Counted from the first letter of the stretch, positions 1 to 5,938 are shown. The stretch: 6,430 nucleotides of DNA from Candidatus Heimdallarchaeota archaeon (GCA_023128635.1 JAGMDP010000066.1:1-6430), one strand, 5' to 3'. The notes: generated by a model from the sequence alone, not told the origin. Numbers and translations: made by a program.

Positions 1-236
1 AAAACGACTTTAATTCCACTGTCTATACTTCTTATGATTCGATACAGTAAACCTGAAAGATGACTTGTCACATTACCATGTTCATCTGTTAGAAGACTGC
101 CATCAGATTGTCGAATCCGAGTTAAGAACTGATAAAGAATATTGTTCCCATCAAAGGCAACTGCTTTGTCTTTGAAAAAATCAAAGTTAACCTCTTGACG
201 ATCTGCAAATAAGTCGCCGAGTTTTGTAACACCCAT
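1..236 (-). CDS. fen: Flap endonuclease 1, N-terminal part (cut by window edge)
   Basis: Structure-specific 5' nuclease that removes RNA/DNA flaps during Okazaki fragment maturation and repair, normally clamped by PCNA. Read on the minus strand from ATG at 236-234, 78 full codons are present. The start MGVTKLGDLF matches the family's N-terminus, whose MG is processed so that Gly2 sits near the active site. The strand ending AVAFDG (residues 25-30) carries Asp29, the first metal-binding aspartate. NILYQFLTRIRQ (32-43) followed by GNVTSHLSGLLYRI (54-67) is the signature of archaeal/eukaryotic FEN1. GNN replaces the more usual AYN after the aspartate, a mild variation. A GGAGG sequence lies 10 bases upstream of the ATG. 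The remaining roughly three quarters, including the other acidic residues and the PCNA-binding tail, lie beyond the left edge. Family assignment is secure. Confidence 0.95.
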   Translation of the reverse strand, partial: MGVTKLGDLFADRQEVNFDFFKDKAVAFDGNNILYQFLTRIRQSDGSLLTDEHGNVTSHLSGLLYRIIRSIDSGIKVV

Positions 237-246
237 TCGTTTTTAT

Positions 247-251
247 CCTCC
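247..251 (-). promoter_or_regulatory. Ribosome binding site of fen1
   Basis: On the minus strand this reads GGAGG, a perfect match to the archaeal anti-Shine-Dalgarno, with 10 bases before the ATG at 236-234. It fixes the start of the flap endonuclease. Confidence 0.85.
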
Positions 252-276
252 ACAAGTAAACTTTCAAGTAGTAACT

Positions 277-290
277 ATTAATTTTTCCAA
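277..290 (-). promoter_or_regulatory. Candidate TATA box/BRE for fen1
   Basis: On the minus strand the sequence reads TTGGAAAAATTAAT followed by AG. This is a purine-rich BRE-like stretch joined to an AATTAAT TATA-like element. Centred near 281, it would place transcription start around 255, giving a leader of about 18 bases that still contains the GGAGG. Placement by spacing only; AT-rich DNA gives many such matches. Confidence 0.4.
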
Positions 291-370
291 TACTTCACTT
301 GTATTATTTTCCTTATTAATATGCAACTAAGTTTTAATTCCCGGCATTATATTTAAACTCGTGATTTAAT

Positions 371-691
371 TTGTCTGAAAACCATTACCACAAATTAGTA
401 AGAGACAATATACCAACAATAATTGAGGAACAAGGAAAAAAACCAATCACTGAAAAAATTGTAAATGATAAGGAGTATTTGGAATATTTGGGGAAAAAAT
501 TAGTCGAAGAATCAAAGGAATATCGTGAATCTAAACAACTTGAAGAATTAATAGATCTCATGGAAATAATCTATTCAATATTGACCCTTGAGAAAATATC
601 TTTTTCAGAATTTGAAAAGAAGCGACTAACTAAGAAGAAAGAACGAGGGGGATTTGATAAGAAAATTTTGCTTTTGAAAGTTATTGGATAA
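371..691 (+). CDS. MazG-superfamily house-cleaning NTP pyrophosphohydrolase
   Basis: Small (106 aa) all-alpha nucleoside triphosphate pyrophosphatase of the kind annotated as phosphoribosyl-ATP pyrophosphohydrolase-like or predicted house-cleaning noncanonical NTP pyrophosphatase. Such enzymes hydrolyse (d)NTPs to NMP and pyrophosphate in the cytosol. The N-terminal KLVRDNIPTIIEEQGKKP (residues 8-25) is the family hallmark. The Mg-binding acidic residues appear as E47-x2-E50 on one helix and E59-x2-D62 on the next. The C-terminal ERGGFDK (91-97) is also typical. Length is normal for the family and nothing is missing. The start is TTG, preceded by a weak GTGAT at 361-365. There is no ATG at the expected N-terminus, and KLVRDNIP begins at residue 8, as usual. 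It is divergent from fen1 and followed by a convergent gene, so it is probably monocistronic. The exact substrate cannot be told from sequence. Confidence 0.88.
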   Translation: MSENHYHKLVRDNIPTIIEEQGKKPITEKIVNDKEYLEYLGKKLVEESKEYRESKQLEELIDLMEIIYSILTLEKISFSEFEKKRLTKKKERGGFDKKILLLKVIG

Positions 692-865
692 CTTCAAACA
701 GCATACACAAATCAATATTGGCGTTTCAAATAATACTTCAAGTTATCTCACTTGCTATTATCTTCTTTTGTAGAACGACTCATTGTACGCCTAAAACGGC
801 ATACGATATGTAATTACCCATTGAACGATTCTTGGATAGAGCTAATCTTTGGATAAAAGCTATAA
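692..865. other. Convergent intergenic spacer
   Basis: This 174-bp spacer lies between the stop of the MazG-like gene and the stop of the leftward 118-residue gene. It contains a T-rich stretch at about 758-770 that could end rightward transcription, and two nearby copies of TTGGATA (833-838 region and 850-855). I see no convincing ORF, tRNA or stable hairpin. Confidence 0.5.
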
Positions 866-1222
866 TCAAAGAGACCCTTCAACGACATTAGCGTGTTCAT
901 TGAGTTCGCTAAGAAAATCTACCAATTGATCATTAACCCTTGATTGAAAAACAGTCCAATCTTCTTCATCATTCCTGGGAACGTCTTCCCATGAAATCAT
1001 GTAATTATTAATTTCAGGATGCTGATCTTGCTGTAGGTTGTATAATCGAACATGAATTGCTTTCATATATCTTGGATCGTCAAGAAAACAACTGTGGAAA
1101 AACTCTACAGAATAGGTAATAATTTGGCTTTTCTTTATTTTCTTACCAAATTCATCTCGACTGTCTATAATTCTCTTTATTGCGCTATCAAACCGCAAGG
1201 GCATTTCGACTATGGTTGTCAT
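866..1222 (-). CDS. Hypothetical protein with ribbon-helix-helix-like N-terminus
   Basis: A 118-residue protein that I do not recognise as a named family. Residues 2-46 fit a ribbon-helix-helix (CopG/Arc-type) pattern: a short strand TTIVEMPL (2-9), a first amphipathic helix RFDSAIKRIIDSRDEFG (10-26), a basic turn KKIKK (27-31), then a second helix opening with SQIITYSVEFF (32-42). The Ser-x-x-Ile arrangement there is typical of that fold. The rest (about 50-118) is acidic and mixed alpha/beta with several Trp and Tyr residues. It could be a ligand or partner domain; nothing specific is visible. The start ATG (1222-1220) has an AGGTGA ribosome binding site 6 bases upstream, which supports this strand over the overlapping plus-strand ORF. 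A 27-bp dyad lies 50-76 bp upstream, which would fit an autoregulator. The DNA-binding role is inferred. Confidence 0.65.
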   Translation of the reverse strand: MTTIVEMPLRFDSAIKRIIDSRDEFGKKIKKSQIITYSVEFFHSCFLDDPRYMKAIHVRLYNLQQDQHPEINNYMISWEDVPRNDEEDWTVFQSRVNDQLVDFLSELNEHANVVEGSL

Positions 1223-1228
1223 GCATTT

Positions 1229-1234
1229 TCACCT
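1229..1234 (-). promoter_or_regulatory. Ribosome binding site of the RHH-like gene
   Basis: On the minus strand this reads AGGTGA, which matches the AGGTGA core of the sequence complementary to the archaeal 16S 3' end. It lies 6 bases before the ATG. It decides both the start codon and the choice of strand for this locus. Confidence 0.75.
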
Positions 1235-1271
1235 GCTACCATAAGCAATATTCGCACATGCCCCCCTCCCC

Positions 1272-1298
1272 TTAATTTCCAGTGGAACTCGAAATTAA
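1272..1298. repeat. 27-bp dyad, candidate operator
   Basis: TTAATTTC at 1272-1279 is a perfect inverted copy of GAAATTAA at 1291-1298. Inside it AGT (1281-1283) pairs with ACT (1287-1289) around a GGA centre, with one C/C mismatch. The arms are also TATA-like, so a bound protein could overlap the promoter of the leftward gene. It lies in the 265-bp divergent spacer (1223-1487), which also holds a C-rich run at 1261-1271. The operator role is inference. Confidence 0.45.
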
Positions 1299-1419
1299 CG
1301 GTATGTCATCTACGGGGACACCTACGCTTTATATTACCAACTATAATATACAACTACTTGTCTAAAAGTTTTACGGTTTATCTATACAAATAAGGTAATA
1401 TCTAAATGATACACTGATA

Positions 1420-1436
1420 GTATATACTTTTAAATA
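1420..1436 (+). promoter_or_regulatory. TATA box and adjacent palindrome for the 1488 gene
   Basis: TTTTAAATA at 1428-1436 is a close match to an archaeal TATA box. It is immediately preceded by the perfect palindrome GTATATAC (1420-1427) in the BRE position. Transcription would start near 1458, leaving a leader of about 30 bases that includes the GGTGGA ribosome binding site at 1474-1479, 8 bases before the ATG. Confidence 0.5.
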
Positions 1437-1487
1437 GGCACTTCATTATATACATAACCAACAAAGTAAATCTGGTGGAAAAACAAA

Positions 1488-1796
1488 ATGATAACCATAC
1501 AAGAAACCCAAGACAAACTTTTGGATCTCATAAATTCACGATTATCAATAAGACAATTATCGACTCCTGGTGTCCAAAGTCCTATGCGAATGCTTGGCGA
1601 AAGAATGCTAAACATGTTTGCAGGTCAAATGATATCAGATTCAATGTTGGCTGAACAGAAAGAAGACATAAAAGAAGAATTGCTTGAAACAGTAATGAGT
1701 TCTCTCGCCTTAGCAGGATTGTTGGGAATTGATCTTCAACGTGAATTAATGGATGCAATAGCTTTACTCGAACAAGTTACAGCAGAAGGAGCTTAG
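1488..1796 (+). CDS. Small all-helical protein, possibly MazG-like
   Basis: A 102-residue, mostly alpha-helical, Met- and Leu-rich protein with no signal peptide or membrane segment. I do not recognise it with confidence. Residues 58-91 (KEDIKEELLETVMSSLALAG, then LLGIDLQRELMDAI) resemble the last two helices of MazG-type pyrophosphohydrolases, where EELxDV is followed by a LLGIDL stretch. Here the metal-binding aspartate position reads Glu67, and no clear upstream E-x-x-E helix is seen. If it belongs to that fold it is divergent and perhaps inactive, or it may work with the canonical MazG-like protein encoded at 371-691. The ATG start has a GGTGGA ribosome binding site 8 bases upstream and a good TATA box further up, so the gene is probably real and expressed alone. 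Function unknown. Confidence 0.7.
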   Translation: MITIQETQDKLLDLINSRLSIRQLSTPGVQSPMRMLGERMLNMFAGQMISDSMLAEQKEDIKEELLETVMSSLALAGLLGIDLQRELMDAIALLEQVTAEGA

Positions 1797-1799
1797 AAC

Positions 1800-1827
1800 C
1801 CTAGAGATTTTTTTCTCACCTCTAAGG
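1800..1827 (+). terminator. Candidate terminator after the small helical gene
   Basis: An imperfect stem CCTAGAG (1800-1806) / CTCTAAGG (1820-1827, one bulged A) encloses a run of seven T at 1808-1814, directly after the stop codon. Archaeal RNA polymerase can stop at T-runs alone, so the T-run is the stronger part of the signal. Confidence 0.4.
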
Positions 1828-1841
1828 ATCAAGTTCCATAA

Positions 1842-1972
1842 TCTAATTTATTTTAGAAAAATTAGAGATATTTTGTACAAAGTTTTCAAGAACAATTTTT
1901 TCGAAAGAAAAATTAAGTTTAAGAATACATTTGATTAATAATTTCTCAGAGCTTTTCGTCAAACAAAAAGCT
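1842..1972. repeat. Three short AT-rich inverted repeats in the spacer
   Basis: Within the 243-bp spacer 1797-2039 I see three potential hairpins. TCTAATTT 1842-1849 pairs with AAATTAGA 1859-1866. AATTTTTTC 1894-1902 pairs with GAAAAATT 1907-1914 (one bulged T), closing a C(GAAA)G tetraloop. AGCTTTT 1950-1956 pairs with AAAAGCT 1966-1972. They could be terminator-like, a structured leader, or chance in AT-rich DNA. A TATA-like CTTTATTAAAAG at 1991-2002 lies downstream and could drive the next gene. Confidence 0.35.
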
Positions 1973-2039
1973 TAAAGAAAGACCCTAATACTTTATTAAA
2001 AGTACCGAGAATTGATTAATAAGAATAGGAAGCAGGATA

Positions 2040-3533
2040 ATGGCAGATAATATTAATGTTCCAATACGAATGCTTGTATTCACTTCTCCTGACTGTTATG
2101 CATGTCCTGACGTTGAGAGAATTGTACACAAACACGTAGGGACATATTATTCTGACATGTGTCATATTAGTACAATAAATGTCATTGAATATCCCAAAGT
2201 AGCTGAAAAATATAATGTTAGAAGTTTACCCACAGTAATGATAAATGATGAAATCGTTCTCCAAGGACTAGTTACTGAAAGTGATATTCAAGATTTGTTA
2301 TGGCAAAGAGTAACAGGTTCAATCATGGATAGAGAAGAATCTTTTGATGCAAGAAAAGAAACTCTGTTGACCATTAGCAAAAATAGTTTTGATTCTATCA
2401 TGAATGAGGAATTCATTCGACCAAATATTGGTGATTATTTGCACGTCGGAGTGATGCAACAAATGATGATCTCACTTGTGGCTTTAGACAAATTAGTGCC
2501 ACACTTGTTATATCAAGCTGGACGTGATGTTGGATTATATGGTGTCGGTACCTATTTGATGATTACATTAAATCCAAGTATTGGAACAGAGTTTCGTGCG
2601 AAAGAGCGGTTTGAAGAAGTAATGGCTGGTTTGGTCAAATATTTCTCAGATAATGAAACAATCAATATTCCAATGAAACTTGCTGAATCAGCAGAAGTCC
2701 TAAAATTGAATGATGATATGGCAGTTCTTAGAATTGATGGGTTGGCAAGTGCTTGTGGCGCTCCCTTTGTTGGGGAGCCTTTGTGTCATTTTAGTGCAGG
2801 GGAAATGGCTGGTATTACAGAAGCATTGACAGGGAAACATGCGGTTGTTCATGAAAGCAAATGCATTGGTACAGGTCACGCGTATTGTGAATTTGAAATA
2901 ATGGTTTCTGATGATAAGATTACGAGAACTCAAGAAGAATACCAAGATGAGTATATAGTAGAAGACCGTAGTCAGCACTTCCAAGGAATTCTCCATGACA
3001 TTTCAACAAGATTACATGAATCATTCATCAGTCCTAAAGATGTTTTTGAGAGAGGAAATATTGGGAATGAAGTTCATTTTACAAAACTACAGCAAGCAAT
3101 CGTGAATCTAAGAATGGCAGATCCCTTCTCCGGTGCACTACTTTACGCAGCAGGCAGACAATTAGGAATATTTGGTCCTGGAAGAGATATTTTACAGCGT
3201 TACTTAGAAGATGAAAATTATTCTTGGCCTCTAACTCTAGATCAATCATTACATGTTTTGAATAAGTTCTTTCATTTCGGTATGATTCAGGCTGCAAAAG
3301 AGCGATCTGATGTTAAGATAATCGAAGAAGATGGTGAGTTAAAAATACGTATTTTTGAATGTGCAATGTCTTCTGGTGCAAAACATTCAGAAACAACCTT
3401 CTGCGATTTCATGGCGGGATATATTGCAGGACGAATTCAGATTTTAACAAGTAAAGATTGCATTGTCACAGAAACAAAGTGCCATGGTTTAGGTGATAAG
3501 TTCTGTGAATTTGAAATCTCATTCGTGGATTAA
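2040..3533 (+). CDS. Thioredoxin-fold protein fused to two V4R domains
   Basis: Cytosolic 497-residue protein with no signal or membrane segment. Residues 1-90 are a thioredoxin/glutaredoxin-like domain: strand RMLVFTSPDC, redox motif C19-Y-A-C22, and the cis-proline loop RSLPTVMI (Pro64). Two V4R (4-vinyl reductase-type) domains follow, about 115-288 and 315-494. Both end in the family signature (C275-IGTGHAYC-FEI and C481-HGLGDKFC-FEI). Each keeps an identical set: C249/E272/C275/C283 in the first and C455/E478/C481/C489 in the second. This Cys-x22-Glu-x2-Cys-x7-Cys spacing is the one I recall for zinc in MopR/DmpR-type V4R sensors. An extra cysteine (C239, C441) precedes each set. V4R domains bind small hydrophobic ligands and share a fold with TRAPP Bet3. 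The ribosome binding site is a modest AGGAAG at 2027-2032. The peroxiredoxin gene follows after 25 bases. A role in redox or ligand sensing is inferred. Confidence 0.88.
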   Translation: MADNINVPIRMLVFTSPDCYACPDVERIVHKHVGTYYSDMCHISTINVIEYPKVAEKYNVRSLPTVMINDEIVLQGLVTESDIQDLLWQRVTGSIMDREESFDARKETLLTISKNSFDSIMNEEFIRPNIGDYLHVGVMQQMMISLVALDKLVPHLLYQAGRDVGLYGVGTYLMITLNPSIGTEFRAKERFEEVMAGLVKYFSDNETINIPMKLAESAEVLKLNDDMAVLRIDGLASACGAPFVGEPLCHFSAGEMAGITEALTGKHAVVHESKCIGTGHAYCEFEIMVSDDKITRTQEEYQDEYIVEDRSQHFQGILHDISTRLHESFISPKDVFERGNIGNEVHFTKLQQAIVNLRMADPFSGALLYAAGRQLGIFGPGRDILQRYLEDENYSWPLTLDQSLHVLNKFFHFGMIQAAKERSDVKIIEEDGELKIRIFECAMSSGAKHSETTFCDFMAGYIAGRIQILTSKDCIVTETKCHGLGDKFCEFEISFVD

Positions 3534-3545
3534 TTCTCTAATCGT

Positions 3546-3549
3546 GGAG
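3546..3549 (+). promoter_or_regulatory. Ribosome binding site pointing to an ATT start
   Basis: GGAG lies 9 bases before ATT at 3559. This is the same spacing class as the fen1 and RFC sites in this window (9-10 bases). It supports initiation at the non-canonical ATT rather than at the internal ATG at 3649, where I see no comparable site just upstream. Confidence 0.5.
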
Positions 3550-3558
3550 TTGTATTAA

Positions 3559-4041
3559 ATTAACAATAAAAAATCTAAAGGCAAAGTAGGTATTGGGGAT
3601 AAAGCTCCACTCTTTTCATTACCAGATATCAATGGAAAAGTAATCCACATGAAGGATTATATTGGAAAAAAAATACTTGTTGTTTATTTTTATCCAAAAG
3701 ATGAAACAGCTGGTTGTACAACAGAAGCATGCACTTTTAGAGACAGATATGAATTGTTCAAGAAAGCAGAAGCAGAGGTAATTGGAATCAGTGGTGATTC
3801 AATAGATTCACATACAAACTTCTCATCTAAATATAAACTCCCATTTATACTGCTCAGTGATGTAGATAACAATGTAAGAAAAAACTATGGTGTGAAGTCA
3901 ACTTTTGGAATTATACCCGGTAGAGTCACATATATTATTGATAGGAAAGGGGTTATCAGACACATATTTGTATCACAATTTAACCCAAAGAAGCATGTGG
4001 ATGAAGCTCTCAAAATAATTGAAGAGATAAATAATGAATAA
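3559..4041 (+). CDS. bcp: BCP/PrxQ-type peroxiredoxin, apparent ATT start
   Basis: Thiol peroxidase that reduces H2O2 and organic hydroperoxides, recycled by thioredoxin-like proteins. From ATT at 3559 the product is 160 residues, close to E. coli BCP (about 156). It begins with the expected VGIGDKAPLFSLPDINGK (10-27), then YFYPKDETAGC with the PxxxTxxC motif and peroxidatic C53. Resolving C58 sits five residues later, as in atypical 2-Cys BCP proteins. The C-terminal STFGIIPGRVTYIIDRKG matches the family. The reading frame is open from an in-frame TAA at 3556-3558, and no ATG, GTG or TTG occurs before the ATG at 3649. Starting there would delete the first 30 residues, including the GDKAP strand. 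Either ATT is used, helped by GGAG at 3546-3549, or a base is miscalled or mutated. It is probably co-transcribed with the thioredoxin-V4R gene, whose product could be its reductant. Confidence 0.88.
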   Translation: MNNKKSKGKVGIGDKAPLFSLPDINGKVIHMKDYIGKKILVVYFYPKDETAGCTTEACTFRDRYELFKKAEAEVIGISGDSIDSHTNFSSKYKLPFILLSDVDNNVRKNYGVKSTFGIIPGRVTYIIDRKGVIRHIFVSQFNPKKHVDEALKIIEEINNE

Positions 4042-4141
4042 GTAATGTTTCAATAGGAAAATTATTTTTAGAAATGGAAATATTCTTTAAACTCTAAACT
4101 AACAAATCAAATAAATTTGTAATTCAATTGAGAGAAGCTTT

Positions 4142-5050
4142 ATGTCTGATAAACCAAACAACATAGATCAAGATACAACTTCGCAAGCAGTAAAAGAAGA
4201 TAAGGAATCAAAATGGAAACCACCACAACTTCCTCGTTTTCTACGCATTATTCTAGCGATAATTGCAAATACAATAACGTTTCTAAATTTTGCAAGTGGA
4301 GTTGCTGCTATTGTTTTAGTTTCCATAAATGCGAGAAATTTCTACTTAGGCATTGAGCTTGAAAATTATAAGTTTGTACTATGGGCAGGTAGGCTTGTTC
4401 TTTTAGCAATAATTTTTGATTTCACTGATGGAATTCCCGCAAGGTTAGCTCAAAAGAAACCTGGATTTTTTGGTACGTTCGTAGACTCTGCTGCAGATAC
4501 TGTCTCATTTGGTTTAGCGCCTGCAGTAATGATTGCATTAAGTCTTCCCTTAAGAAATACAATTAGTCTTGCACACCAAATACTAGGAGCATTTTCAGTT
4601 CTAGTCGGCGTATACTTCGGGTTTTGTACTTTGTTCAGGTTGGTGAGATTCACGAAAACTCCAAGTAAGAAGTGGTTCAAAGGGATCCCTTCGCCAGGCG
4701 CAGGATGCGCTGCAGCTTGCTATATACTAATCAAATTATACATTGAAGACCAAATTGGATCGGATTCTATTGTAACACCAATCATTGGTTTGATACTTAT
4801 GATATTAACAGGAACAATGATGATAGTTCAAATAAAGTATCCAACAACAAAACTACCAAAGAATTTCCTCGAAAGATTTCTCCTAGGGTTAGCCGCAGTC
4901 ACAATTGTCGCTTGTGTGGCAACACCATTTACATATGTAATTTATCCTGCTGCATTTATGTTTGCTTTAACGATTTTTTATGTGTCATATGGACCGTTTT
5001 ATCTCATTAAACATATGATGGAGCGGGCTAAGACAGTAGAAGACTACTAA
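4142..5050 (+). CDS. pssA: CDP-alcohol phosphatidyltransferase, likely archaetidylserine synthase
   Basis: Integral membrane enzyme (302 aa) that displaces CMP from a CDP-activated lipid. In archaea the PssA-type member joins CDP-archaeol and L-serine to give archaetidylserine. The complete catalytic motif D-x2-DG-x2-AR-x9-G-x3-D-x3-D runs from D93 to D119 (D93, D96, G97, A100, R101, G111, D115, D119). It is followed by SFGLAPA (122-128), typical of the serine-using branch. RLVRF (166-170) and GIPSPGAG (181-188) match the conserved second half. Hydrophobic helices lie at about 35-62, 78-94, 121-135, 144-165, 187-200, 212-229, 246-262 and 266-283. A charged, Gln/Asp/Lys-rich 30-residue N-terminal tail precedes the first helix. 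The ribosome binding site is weak (GAGAG at 4130-4134). The upstream spacer has a CTTTAAAC TATA-like element near 4085. Serine specificity is probable, not proven. Confidence 0.87.
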   Translation: MSDKPNNIDQDTTSQAVKEDKESKWKPPQLPRFLRIILAIIANTITFLNFASGVAAIVLVSINARNFYLGIELENYKFVLWAGRLVLLAIIFDFTDGIPARLAQKKPGFFGTFVDSAADTVSFGLAPAVMIALSLPLRNTISLAHQILGAFSVLVGVYFGFCTLFRLVRFTKTPSKKWFKGIPSPGAGCAAACYILIKLYIEDQIGSDSIVTPIIGLILMILTGTMMIVQIKYPTTKLPKNFLERFLLGLAAVTIVACVATPFTYVIYPAAFMFALTIFYVSYGPFYLIKHMMERAKTVEDY

Positions 5051-5112
5051 TTGCCGAATAACAAAAGTTTTCAAATAGGTTTACGTTAAAATACAAGAAA
5101 GATTGCTAAATT

Positions 5113-5116
5113 GGAG
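5113..5116 (+). promoter_or_regulatory. Ribosome binding site choosing ATG 5127
   Basis: GGAG lies 10 bases before ATG 5127. It sits inside the 8-codon extension that a TTG start at 5103 would create, so it argues for the shorter protein. Confidence 0.65.
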
Positions 5117-5126
5117 AATAAAAGAA

Positions 5127-5900
5127 ATGGATTTTCAAAGAATACCAACTAAATCACCTGCAAGTGAAGCAGCTGTGGGAGGAGTATATTTAAAAAGTGG
5201 AATAGCCGGATTCGATGTTGCCATAGGCGGGAAAGGTATCCCTGATGGTTCTCTTATTTTGTTACTAGGTGAACCAGGTTCAGGTCATGAGATATTTGCT
5301 TTACAAATGCTTCAGAGTCAAGCAAAGTCAGGTAAAAAAGTATTTTATGTTTCAGTAGATAAACCACCATCAGAAGTCGAATTAGAAATGATGACTTTCG
5401 GGTGGAATATCGATACTTACAAATCACTTGGTTCTTGGACTTATATTGATGCTTATGGAGCAAAATACTCTGGGGATGATAGTTCACCAGTTATTTCATG
5501 GGATAAAGGATTATTGAATCTTTTAAGAACAAAATTTGTAAATATTGTAGCCAAAACAACCCAACCATTTACGATAATAGACTCTGTTTCACATCTACTA
5601 CTAGATTATGATGTAGAGCAAGTAAGAGAACTAATCGAAAACTTCTCATCAAATGTAATTCGAAAAGTCGGTGGGGTTCATATTTTATTAATGGTTAAAG
5701 GTATGCATAATGAGAAAACTGAGGTTTTGTTTAGTCATATAGCTGATGGAGTTATTGATTTTTATCTACGTGAACGTTCAGATCAACTTCAAAGAACTTT
5801 CAGAGTCAGAAAAATGCGAAAAGCTATTTATGACACCAGGCTCTATCCAGTAAATCTTGGAGCAGATGGTTTACAAATTGAAACAGCTCAAAGGATATGA
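5127..5900 (+). CDS. KaiC/RadA-like RecA-superfamily protein with degenerate P-loop
   Basis: A 257-residue single-domain protein of the archaeal KaiC/RAD55-like group. It opens with the usual SGIAGFDVAIGGKGIPDGSL (24-43), strand LILLLGEPGSG and helix. It ends with the family's FRVRKMRKAIYDTRLYP stretch (225-241) and DGLQI. The Walker A position reads G48-E-P-G-S-G53-H54-E55, so the canonical Lys and Thr/Ser are replaced by His and Glu. Walker B is present as FTIID (D152). Where KaiC-type proteins have paired catalytic glutamates, the sequence is VSVDKPPSEV (75-84). ATP hydrolysis is therefore doubtful. It may bind nucleotide differently or act as a regulatory scaffold. No helix-turn-helix, second RecA domain or membrane segment is seen. 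A spacer of 76 bases separates it from the lipid synthase gene; TATA-like elements (about 5068-5077 and 5084-5094) allow its own transcription. Function unknown; signalling is the general suggestion for the group. Confidence 0.82.
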   Translation: MDFQRIPTKSPASEAAVGGVYLKSGIAGFDVAIGGKGIPDGSLILLLGEPGSGHEIFALQMLQSQAKSGKKVFYVSVDKPPSEVELEMMTFGWNIDTYKSLGSWTYIDAYGAKYSGDDSSPVISWDKGLLNLLRTKFVNIVAKTTQPFTIIDSVSHLLLDYDVEQVRELIENFSSNVIRKVGGVHILLMVKGMHNEKTEVLFSHIADGVIDFYLRERSDQLQRTFRVRKMRKAIYDTRLYPVNLGADGLQIETAQRI

Positions 5901-5926
5901 TAATTGCCTATATGCTGATTCAATCC

Positions 5927-5938
5927 TTCTTTCTTTTT
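5927..5938 (+). terminator. T-rich tract after the KaiC-like gene
   Basis: TTCTTTCTTTTT, 27 bases after the stop codon, is a plausible archaeal T-tract terminator. No stable hairpin precedes it. Confidence 0.4.

Noticed and set aside
371..381. Identical 11-mer TTGTCTGAAAA at both TTG-started genes (371 and 6035)
   Set aside because: It encodes the common N-terminus Met-Ser-Glu plus A-rich codons, and the flanking sequences differ, so coincidence is enough.
800..810. Short palindrome CATA-cga-TATG in the convergent spacer
   Set aside because: Four-base arms are expected by chance, and there is no promoter to regulate at this place.
1261..1271. C-rich run (G-rich on minus strand) as a possible G-quadruplex
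   Set aside because: Only two G-runs are present close together; four are needed.
1052..1393. Plus-strand ORF of 113 codons overlapping the leftward 118-residue gene
   Set aside because: The product is rich in Cys, Phe, Tyr and Ile with no family resemblance and no ribosome binding site. The minus-strand gene has AGGTGA at the right distance and a foldable protein.
1430..1615. Minus-strand ORF opposite the small helical gene
   Set aside because: It overlaps the strong TATA element and the 5' half of a gene with a good ribosome binding site; the translated product shows no family features.
2700..3297. Two minus-strand ORFs inside the thioredoxin-V4R gene
   Set aside because: They are antisense to clearly conserved V4R coding sequence.
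3649..4041. Peroxiredoxin starting at ATG 3649
   Set aside because: It would lose the conserved N-terminal GDKAPLFSL segment that is encoded in frame just upstream, and no good ribosome binding site precedes this ATG.
5103..5126. TTG start giving an 8-residue longer KaiC-like protein
   Set aside because: A GGAG at 5113-5116 lies within the extension and is ideally placed for ATG 5127.
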